Positions 14,998 through 22,900 of a DNA stretch of 64,000 nt are shown in pieces. The notes beneath the pieces are model-generated. The model was not told the DNA's origin. It ran no database searches and was given only the letters and a program-made list of their open reading frames with translations. Source of the stretch: Paenibacillus sp. FSL A5-0031 (GTDB lineage Bacteria; Bacillota; Bacilli; Paenibacillales; Paenibacillaceae); NCBI RefSeq assembly GCF_001956295.1, contig NZ_MRTD01000018.1, positions 62,001-126,000 on the forward strand, in the 5' to 3' direction. A program made the position numbers and the translations under genes. The stretch's first letter is position 1. Each line of letters opens with the position of its first letter.

Positions 14998-16405
14998 AGT
15001 ATTTGTTCGAGAAGCCATCAGAGAAATTTTGGACTGGGAAAGCCATGGTTTTTGTGTTGTCGGCGAAGCGGGGAACGGCAATGAGGCGCTTTCGGCTATT
15101 GTGGATTTGAAGCCAGATGTCGTCATCGCCGATATTGTTATGCCTGGCATGGACGGAATTGAATTGCTGAAGCAAACACGGAAAGCCGGAATACGCAGCC
15201 GCTTTATTATGCTGACGGCTATGAACCAGTTCGATTATGCACGGGATGCGCTTCAATACGGAGCTTCCAACTATTTGCTGAAACTATCCTTAAATGATGA
15301 TGTTTTGCTGGAAAGTTTGGCACGAATCAAGCAGGATTTGCTTGCAGAGCTTAAAGGGGCTGGAGAGGCGCTTTTTCCTTATTATCACCGCACGTGGGCG
15401 GTTATTTTGGGAGCAGGAGTATCGGCTCAGGCAGATGCAGCGGAGCTTGTCTTGGCGGTGGAGAAATTCAGCAGTCTGAGATTAGAGATTGTAGTCACTC
15501 TTAGCGGTGCCGCACCTGCTCGCATGGATCAAGTTGGAATCCGGCCGGAAAAATATCTGCTTGTCCAAACCTTCCATGATGCGGGTCAGACCACTTTCTT
15601 TTGCTGGAGCTTTCAGAAGAAGTCAGAGTCGGTCAGCCAGATCCGGTCCCAGCGGATGATTGAAACAACGCCTATTAGCAACTTGTCCCGTTTGTCCGAT
15701 GATTGGCTGCATGCGCTGAATCAATTAAACGGCGATTGGTACGGTCGTGATACTGATCCGATAGGGGAGAAACACGAGAAGGTGCCAATCGAGGAGCTGG
15801 AGGCTGATTTGATTCGCTGCTTTGAAGAGAGGAATGAACCAAAATGCACGGAGGCAGCAACGCTGATTTGGTCGTGCATGAAAGACTCGTCATTTTCTCA
15901 TGTGGAAGTGAAAAAACGAGCAACTCATCTGCTTCATGTTGTGACGATGCTGGCAGGACGAAAATCGGAGGATCGGACAGACATCTACTCTGCCGTAAGC
16001 CATGAATCACTGCTTGCACTTATGCTGCAAGCAATACGGGAGCTTATTCGGCAGAAGCAAGTGGAGCATATAAGCTATACAGACCATCCAGAGGTGAACC
16101 GGGTGATTCAATATATGCTGGAGCATTACAGGGAGAATATTAAAGTTACGGATTTGGCTAGTCTGGTAGCGATCAATGTAGACTATTTGAGCACCGTATT
16201 CGGCAAAAAAACGGGATTGACGCCAATCGCCTATTTGCGAAACATTCGTATTGAACAATCCAAACGTCTGCTGCTGCATTCCAAGCTCAGTGTAGAAGAG
16301 ATTGCGAGTCAGACGGGCTTCACTGACGATGCGTACTTCATCAAAGTGTTCAAGCGCTTGGTTGGACAAACACCCAGCTCCTTTAGGAAGGAGAACAATA
16401 TATAA
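14969..16405 (+). CDS. YesN-type response regulator, receiver + AraC DNA-binding domain, locus I
   Basis: 478 residues. Receiver domain at 1-120 with acidic E8-D9, phospho-acceptor D55 (IADIVMPGMDG), conserved T in MLTAMNQ and K in YLLKLSL. The usual proline after that lysine is leucine. The C-terminal AraC domain (about 375-475) carries IKVTDLASLVAINVDYLSTV and VEEIASQTGFTDDAYFIKVFKR. The ATG 9 bases after AAGGAG is preferred; another ATG directly abuts that site. It pairs with the overlapping kinase and probably activates the transporter genes that follow. Confidence 0.93.
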   Translation: MWTILLVEDEVFVREAIREILDWESHGFCVVGEAGNGNEALSAIVDLKPDVVIADIVMPGMDGIELLKQTRKAGIRSRFIMLTAMNQFDYARDALQYGASNYLLKLSLNDDVLLESLARIKQDLLAELKGAGEALFPYYHRTWAVILGAGVSAQADAAELVLAVEKFSSLRLEIVVTLSGAAPARMDQVGIRPEKYLLVQTFHDAGQTTFFCWSFQKKSESVSQIRSQRMIETTPISNLSRLSDDWLHALNQLNGDWYGRDTDPIGEKHEKVPIEELEADLIRCFEERNEPKCTEAATLIWSCMKDSSFSHVEVKKRATHLLHVVTMLAGRKSEDRTDIYSAVSHESLLALMLQAIRELIRQKQVEHISYTDHPEVNRVIQYMLEHYRENIKVTDLASLVAINVDYLSTVFGKKTGLTPIAYLRNIRIEQSKRLLLHSKLSVEEIASQTGFTDDAYFIKVFKRLVGQTPSSFRKENNI

Positions 16406-16507
16406 GTTTTATACAGCCAATCCGCAAGTTTCGTCTCTTATAGACCCAAGAGCGAGTTGATATAGTTGGAATGTATTAAACATCCGATTAGGGAGGTTAC
16501 AAGAAAG

Positions 16508-17860
16508 ATGAGAAACAGAAAGAGATTGGTTGCAGGTTTGACTTCGATTGTGGCGGTGTCTCTGATGCTTGCTGGCTGTGGCGGAAACGGTAACAGCAAT
16601 GGGGGAGTGGATGGACCAACGACATCCGCAAGCGCCGAGCCCACTGCAACTGCAAGCGCAGATCCGGTCAAACTGACTATGTGGGGAGCTGTGCCGGCCG
16701 AGAACGGACCCCAAGAGGTTGTCGACAACTGGAACAAAGAAAATTCGGATATTCAGGTGGAGTATGTACGGTTCGTCAATGATGAAGCTGGCAATCTGAA
16801 GCTGGATACGGCTCTCATGTCCGGCCAGCCCGTAGACATGTACGTAAACTATGATTACAGCCTTTACGAGAAGCGTATAAAAGCAGGAAACGCGCTTGAT
16901 ATAAGCAGTTTTACTGACTATGATGTGAACGAAAAAATGGGTGAAGGTGCCGCCTTTTGGAAGGTGGACGATAAGTATTATGGCGTTCCAACCCAGAAAG
17001 GCTTATCCTTTGTCTGGTTGAACAAGGACATGCTCGATGCCAAGGGACTGCCTGTTCCTACGGAATGGGGACTGGACGAGTTCAGGGATTATGCCGCCAA
17101 GCTGAAGGATGATAAGGTTTGGGGATTGGCGCAAAGCGATTATTACTTCAATGTGCCTATCAACGGTTCCATGCTGAAGCAAAGCTTGCAGCTGACGAAT
17201 CCGGACGGTACTTCAGCTTTCGACAATCCGTTGACGGTCAAAGCGCTTCAGGTTTATTCGGACATGATGTTTACGGATAAAAGCTTGATGCCTCATACGG
17301 AGCAGATTACTTCGAAGCCCGCTTTGGACCAGATGTTTGTGAAGGGAGAAAGCGCAATGCTATTTTCCACGAACCAGATTTTCCGTACGACTAACAATGT
17401 GGCAGAGTTCCCACGGTCGTTCAAGGTGGCGGCGGCGCCGGCTCCCAAGGTTAACATGGATCAGGCCGATTACATTAACGCTGGCGGCTTAGGAGACGTG
17501 GTTGCTATCAATCCCCGCACCAAGCATCCGGAAGCTGCCTGGAAATTTATCAAGTGGTACGCAGACGGTGGAATGCTGCCGATGGCGGCAGGCGGAAGAG
17601 TGCCTTCATCCAAGGATTTTCCAGTCGATGAGGCTGTTGCCCTTATGTTCAAAGGTGTGGAGGATACCTATGACCTTGATTCAATTAAGCGGGTCATGTT
17701 CGGAAGCCTTCCACTCGGTCTGAGCCGTCTGGACCGGAAGACAGGCAGCGAGCAGCAGGCAATTTATGACAACGTGTTTTCCCGAAAGCTGACTCCTGAG
17801 GAAGGCGCGAAGGAATTAGCGCGGGTGCATAACGGGAATTTGCAAACAACATCTAAATAA
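16508..17860 (+). CDS. Sugar ABC transporter substrate-binding lipoprotein, locus I
   Basis: 450-residue family-1 extracellular solute-binding protein. Lipobox LMLAGC near residue 25 marks lipid attachment. A Ser/Thr/Ala-rich linker (SASAEPTATASADP) follows, then the binding fold (KLTMWGAVPAENGPQEVV). Start: ATG 11 bases after GGGAGG; 14 upstream in-frame codons lack a site. Followed about 100 bases later by MalF- and MalG-type permeases. It likely binds oligosaccharides released by the giant glycosidase encoded downstream; the sugar is unknown. Confidence 0.94.
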   Translation: MRNRKRLVAGLTSIVAVSLMLAGCGGNGNSNGGVDGPTTSASAEPTATASADPVKLTMWGAVPAENGPQEVVDNWNKENSDIQVEYVRFVNDEAGNLKLDTALMSGQPVDMYVNYDYSLYEKRIKAGNALDISSFTDYDVNEKMGEGAAFWKVDDKYYGVPTQKGLSFVWLNKDMLDAKGLPVPTEWGLDEFRDYAAKLKDDKVWGLAQSDYYFNVPINGSMLKQSLQLTNPDGTSAFDNPLTVKALQVYSDMMFTDKSLMPHTEQITSKPALDQMFVKGESAMLFSTNQIFRTTNNVAEFPRSFKVAAAPAPKVNMDQADYINAGGLGDVVAINPRTKHPEAAWKFIKWYADGGMLPMAAGGRVPSSKDFPVDEAVALMFKGVEDTYDLDSIKRVMFGSLPLGLSRLDRKTGSEQQAIYDNVFSRKLTPEEGAKELARVHNGNLQTTSK

Positions 17861-17966
17861 AGTCGTCAGGCTAAGGGGAAGCGAACCTTTGACGCCGCAT
17901 CCCCTTAGCCGCAAGCTGCTGGATACTGCAAGCTACATTATAAAAAGAGAAAGGCGGTGACCGATC

Positions 17967-18845
17967 GTGAGTTGGATGAAGCGACAGAGGCTGATTGGTT
18001 ATGTATTCATTGCTCCCAATCTAATCGGAATGATGGTATTTATGCTCGTTCCGGCTCTGTTCTCCTTTTATTTAATGTTTACGGATTGGGTATTCGCTAG
18101 CGGGCAAACCCCGCGTTTTATCGGATTGGATAATTTTAGAATGATGGTGAGAGATGATTTATTTGCTGTATCGGTCAGAAATACCTTGCTGTTGTTGGTC
18201 CCTGTACCGATTTCGATTATGCTCGGATTTCTAATTGCTGTCATACTCAACAACCGGACATATTTCCAGAAAACGCTGCGTGCGTTCTTTTTCGCTCCGT
18301 ATTTCACTAGCGGCATCGCCATTGCCTTTGTATGGATGGTGCTATTTCAGCCTTCCAACGGTCCGATTAACGCATTCCTGCGATCAATTGGCATTTCGGA
18401 GCCTCCCCTATGGTTTGCTTCTCCAGATACAGCGATGTATGCGGTGCTGATCATGGTGACCGCAGGCGGAATTGGGTACAACATGATTATTTATTTGGCC
18501 GCGCTGCAGGAATTGTCCTCCGAGCAGCTGGAAGCGGCAAGGATGGACGGAGCGACGTTTGGGCAGCTGCTGCGTCTGATTATATTTCCTTTGGTTAGTC
18601 CTACCACCTTTTTTCTGATGATTACCGGCTTCATCGGCTCCATCAAGGGCTTTGGCATGATTTATGCCATCACACAGGGAGGCCCTGCCAATAGTACGAC
18701 GGTTTTCTCTATTTTCGCCTATAAGAAAGCGTTCAGCTTTTATGAAATGGGGTACGCGTCAGCCGTCTCGTGGACCATGTTCCTGATCATCCTTTGCATC
18801 TCGCTTATTCAGTGGGCGGGCCAGAAAAAGTGGGTTCATTACTAA
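17967..18845 (+). CDS. Sugar ABC permease, MalF/UgpA type, locus I
   Basis: 292-residue inner-membrane permease with six hydrophobic segments. The ATPase-contact EAA loop reads EAARMDGATFGQLLRLIIFP. GTG start about 6 bases after AAGGCGGTGA. Forms a heterodimer with the next gene product; no ATPase gene is present, so a shared MsmX-like ATPase is presumed. Confidence 0.94.
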   Translation: MSWMKRQRLIGYVFIAPNLIGMMVFMLVPALFSFYLMFTDWVFASGQTPRFIGLDNFRMMVRDDLFAVSVRNTLLLLVPVPISIMLGFLIAVILNNRTYFQKTLRAFFFAPYFTSGIAIAFVWMVLFQPSNGPINAFLRSIGISEPPLWFASPDTAMYAVLIMVTAGGIGYNMIIYLAALQELSSEQLEAARMDGATFGQLLRLIIFPLVSPTTFFLMITGFIGSIKGFGMIYAITQGGPANSTTVFSIFAYKKAFSFYEMGYASAVSWTMFLIILCISLIQWAGQKKWVHY

Positions 18846-18863
18846 CGGAGGGGAAGACGCACA

Positions 18864-19712
18864 ATGGAAATTAGAAATAACAGAATAATCAGAAAACGAA
18901 TAATCAAGAGCTTTAATACGATCTTCATGGCACTAGCGAGTCTACTGTTGTTGTCGCCAATGATCTGGATGATCAGCACCTCATTCAAGATGCCGAAGGA
19001 CGTTTTCACTTTTCCAATTCAGTGGATTCCACTTGATCCTGTATGGACCAACCACTTTAAAGTGTGGATGACTGGCGATGGATTTGCTCTATTTTATTTA
19101 AACTCTTTGAAAATATCGATCATTTTAATGATTGGAGCTCCATTGCTCGCTGCATTTGCCGCTTATGGCTTCAGCCGCATTCCCTTCAAGGGAAGGGATG
19201 CCATCTTTATGCTTTATCTTTGTTTGATGATGATTCCGCAGCAAGTACTGTTTGTCCCGAAATTTATCATGTTTGATTGGATGAATATTTATAACACTCA
19301 TTGGGCGCTCATTCTTCCGGGCTTGTTTACTGTATTCGGCGTCTTCATGATTAGGCAATTTTTTATGAGCATTCCCCATGAAATATCTGAAGCGGCTTTC
19401 ATTGATGGAGCCGGCCATTTCCGGATTTTCTTTCAATTGTTTCTACCGCTTTCCAAACCGGTTCTGGCAACCTTCGCTATCATTGATTTTACATGGACGT
19501 GGAACGATTATGAAAACGCTTTGATTTTTTTGCTGGACAAAAGATTGTTTACGGTGCCGCTTGGTATGCAGAATTTCATGCTGGAAGCGGGAGTGGACTA
19601 TAACATGATGATGGCTGCCGCCACAGCAGGAGTCGTACCGCTGCTTATCGTCTTCTTTATTGGCCAGAAGTATATTATTCAAGGGTTCTCCAGTTCTGCG
19701 GTCAAAGGATAA
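18864..19712 (+). CDS. Sugar ABC permease, MalG/UgpE type, locus I
   Basis: 282-residue permease, six hydrophobic segments, EAA loop EAAFIDGAGHFRIFFQLFLP, C-terminal family ending YIIQGFSSSAVKG. GGAGGGGA precedes the ATG. Last transporter gene before the secreted glycosidase cluster, only 30 bases before the next small frame, so one transcript is likely. Confidence 0.94.
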   Translation: MEIRNNRIIRKRIIKSFNTIFMALASLLLLSPMIWMISTSFKMPKDVFTFPIQWIPLDPVWTNHFKVWMTGDGFALFYLNSLKISIILMIGAPLLAAFAAYGFSRIPFKGRDAIFMLYLCLMMIPQQVLFVPKFIMFDWMNIYNTHWALILPGLFTVFGVFMIRQFFMSIPHEISEAAFIDGAGHFRIFFQLFLPLSKPVLATFAIIDFTWTWNDYENALIFLLDKRLFTVPLGMQNFMLEAGVDYNMMMAAATAGVVPLLIVFFIGQKYIIQGFSSSAVKG

Positions 19713-19742
19713 ACGATTATTATAGCAAGCAAAAAGTTATGT

Positions 19743-19925
19743 GTGAAACGAGCAATGATGATTGTAGTCAGTGTTCTGATGGTGATTTGCTCCGGCAATA
19801 CAAATGTTCATGCCGGAGCAACAGGTGATGAGATTAGTTCAAAACCAGAAAATGAAAGCGCTTTACCAAGAGCTGTGACTGATCTGTTTGATGTAACACA
19901 ATCATTCATTCTAGGAGGTGCGTAA
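19743..19925 (+). CDS. Small secreted protein translationally coupled to the giant glycosidase
   Basis: 60 codons from GTG (or 56 from an ATG at 19755). The first 25 residues look like a signal peptide (KRAMMIVVSVLMVICSG then NTNVHA) and the remainder is a short acidic tail ending FDVTQSFILGGA. Its stop overlaps the start of the following gene as TAATG, and that gene's AGGAGGTG site lies inside it, which argues for real translation and coupling. Against it: no good ribosome binding site of its own. Not a recognised family; it may be a regulatory leader peptide. Confidence 0.5.
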   Translation: MKRAMMIVVSVLMVICSGNTNVHAGATGDEISSKPENESALPRAVTDLFDVTQSFILGGA

Positions 19926-22900
19926 TGAATATAAGCAGAAAGATAATTCGTATATGGTTCGTCATGCTATCCGTATTATTGGTATCTGGAGGACTTATTC
20001 CACCAGGCGGGATATCGGCGTCCGCAAATACGCCGGATGTGATATATGCGCAATTAGGAAACGATCCAATTTTTAACGGATTGACGGTGCTGCCCGGGGA
20101 TAATTCTACGTCCCCGCAAGCGGCGGTAAAAGGCGGTAAGCAAAGTTGGGGGACGAACAAAAGCGGAGGAGTTCAGTTTATGTATTTGAATGCGGCTCCT
20201 GGCTATTTCGTCGAAGGGCAGAGCCGGGTTGAGGTTTCGGTCGATTATTACGACGGCGGAACCGGCAAATTTAATCTGATGTATTTAAAGCAAGGCGGGT
20301 GGCAGGAAGAGAAATATGTTCAGCTTACCGGAAGCAACGCTTGGAAGACGCATCGATTTTACGTTTCTGATGGCGTTCTGATTACAAAAATGCGTCTGGG
20401 CCTGTACGGACCCAAGATGGGGAGCAGCCAAGAGGATGTCTTCTTTAAATCGGTAACTGTATCCAAACTGCCGGATTACAGTACAGCAAACTCGGTGCAG
20501 GCAGTTTTGAAAAGCAACAGGACCTATGAGGGCATTAAAGTGCGGCTGGGCGGTAATGAAAAGTACGCTGAGCCGATAGTCTCCTATGCTTCCAGGGAGG
20601 GGTGGTCTACGCAAATCAGCAATAATTACGCCTACATGTACTTTGATCTCGATAGTTCATATGGAAGCGGGAAAAATCAAAAAGTGGCAGTCGACTATTT
20701 CGATCGCGGCACAGGCAAATTTAATTTGCGTTTCACCGCAGCAAATAGCAGTACTGATTCGGATACGGTGCAATTGACGGGGACAAATGAGTGGAAAACA
20801 CACGTTTTTCAGCCAGTGGACGCCGACTATACGACAATTCGATTGGCAGGGATCGGGGAAGATGTCGTCATCGGCTCCATTAAAATTTCGAAAGCTGACG
20901 ATCCGGAGCAAGGTCATGAGGTTGTTACGGCGACATTAGGTGCGAATCCCGTATTCAGCGGCTTGCATATGTTTCCAGGAGATCCGCAATTGCGGGATCA
21001 GAGCGGGAAGGCCGAAGTTATTGGAGGCAAGGACAGCTGGCGCACGGATAAAAGCAATTCCCGCAGCTTTCTTTATATGGAAGTGACCGATGAGGAATTT
21101 GTCTCTAGAGGTGATCATCGCGTCGAAGTGACGGTCGAATATTTTGACGGACCTGTTGGGAAGTTCGCCTTGTCCTACCTGAATGACACCGGCTGGCGTG
21201 ATATGAAGCATATCCGACTGACGGGTACGAACAGTTGGAAAAAGGAGCGGTTTATTGTTCTGCAGGCGGACTTGAAGCGAGTCATGCGTCTGGGCGTTTG
21301 GTCAGGCGAAATGGGTACCAGCGAGACGGACGTTTATTTCAGAGAGGTTTCAATCCGGCCTTTGGATAACTACAGCGACGTGCAGTCAGTGAAAGCTCAG
21401 TTAAATAGCGACTGGAAGTACGAGGGAATTAATGTGTTCCCGGGAGACAATGCCAAAAATAAGGCGCCGATCGTTGTAAGATCAGAGCAGGAAGGCTGGA
21501 CGACGGACACGGCTAATGGCGCGAAGTACTTGTATTTCAATGTAGACGATACGTATGTTTACGATGTGGATTTGCCGATCGAAGTTGTGGTGACTTACCT
21601 CGATGTTGGCAAAGGCACGATTGTGACTGAGTATGATGCCATAAAGGGCGGATTTACGAAAGCAAACCCGATTCAATTGACGGATTCAGGGATATGGAAG
21701 ACGTTTATCGTCACTCTGCCTCACGCCAAGTTTTCCAATCGTGCCAACGGCACGGATTATCGTATTTATTATACCAAAGCATCCGTAGATACGGCTCAGG
21801 ATGTCGTGATCTCGGCGGTCACCGTGAACAAATACGTGCCAGAGACGCGGGATATGAAGATTATTCCGACGACAACGGGAAATGTATTTCTTGTGGGGGA
21901 ACCAATCAGCCTTGATCTAAAAACGGTTGCAAAACGGGTCAATTGGAAACTGGAAAATTATTGGGGTACCCCCTTCGGCGAAGGTTCGGCCGTGGTCGGA
22001 GAAAACGGTAACCTAACCTTGTCCATGCCGACACTTAGCAAAGGGTACTATAAACTCCATGTAACGGCTGTAGACGGTGAACGAATTGTGAAAGGAACGA
22101 CAACTCCAATTACGGTGCTCTCTTCGAACGCGGATACGATTGGCCAATCATCGCCATTTAGTCTGGCTACACATTTCGGTCAAGGCTGGGATCAAACATT
22201 GATTCCTCTTATTTCCAGACTGGGTGTCAGCATGGTACGAGACGAGCTTTATTGGGGGGCGATTGAGACGCAAAAGGGCGTTTATCAATTCCCAGAGCAA
22301 TACGATTCGTATATGGCGGCCTTAAAGCAGCAACAAATATCACCGCTTATCGTGCTGAGTTACAACAATAATCTATATCCCGGCGGCTTTCATATTAAAG
22401 ATCCTGCAGGGGTAGCAGGTTTTGCGAATTACGCGCGCGCCGTATTGAATCATTACGGAGAACAGATCAAAGAGGTTGAAGTATGGAACGAATATAACGC
22501 TTTTGGCGGCGGAGCTTCTGCATCGGATTATTTTCCGCTGGTGAAAGAGACGTACGATGCTGTAAAGGAGCTTCGCGAGGATGTACGCGTGATCGGCCCT
22601 GCCGGAGTGACCATTCCTTATGCCTGGATTGAAGAACTGTTTGCGCTTGGCGGTCTGAACTATTTGGACGGCGTTTCCGTTCACCCGTACCGTTTTCCAC
22701 AAATCCCTGAAGGCGGCGATCTGGATTTAGACAAGCTGAACAAGCTGGTTGCAAAGTATAATACCAGCGGCAAGGACATACCGCTTTGGCTGACGGAAGC
22801 GGGCTGGCATACGAAGCTTGGCGGAGATGGCGTCTCGGAGGATAAACAAGCGGAATATCTTGCCCGTTATAATGTGCTGGCGATCTCTGAAGGCGTGGAA

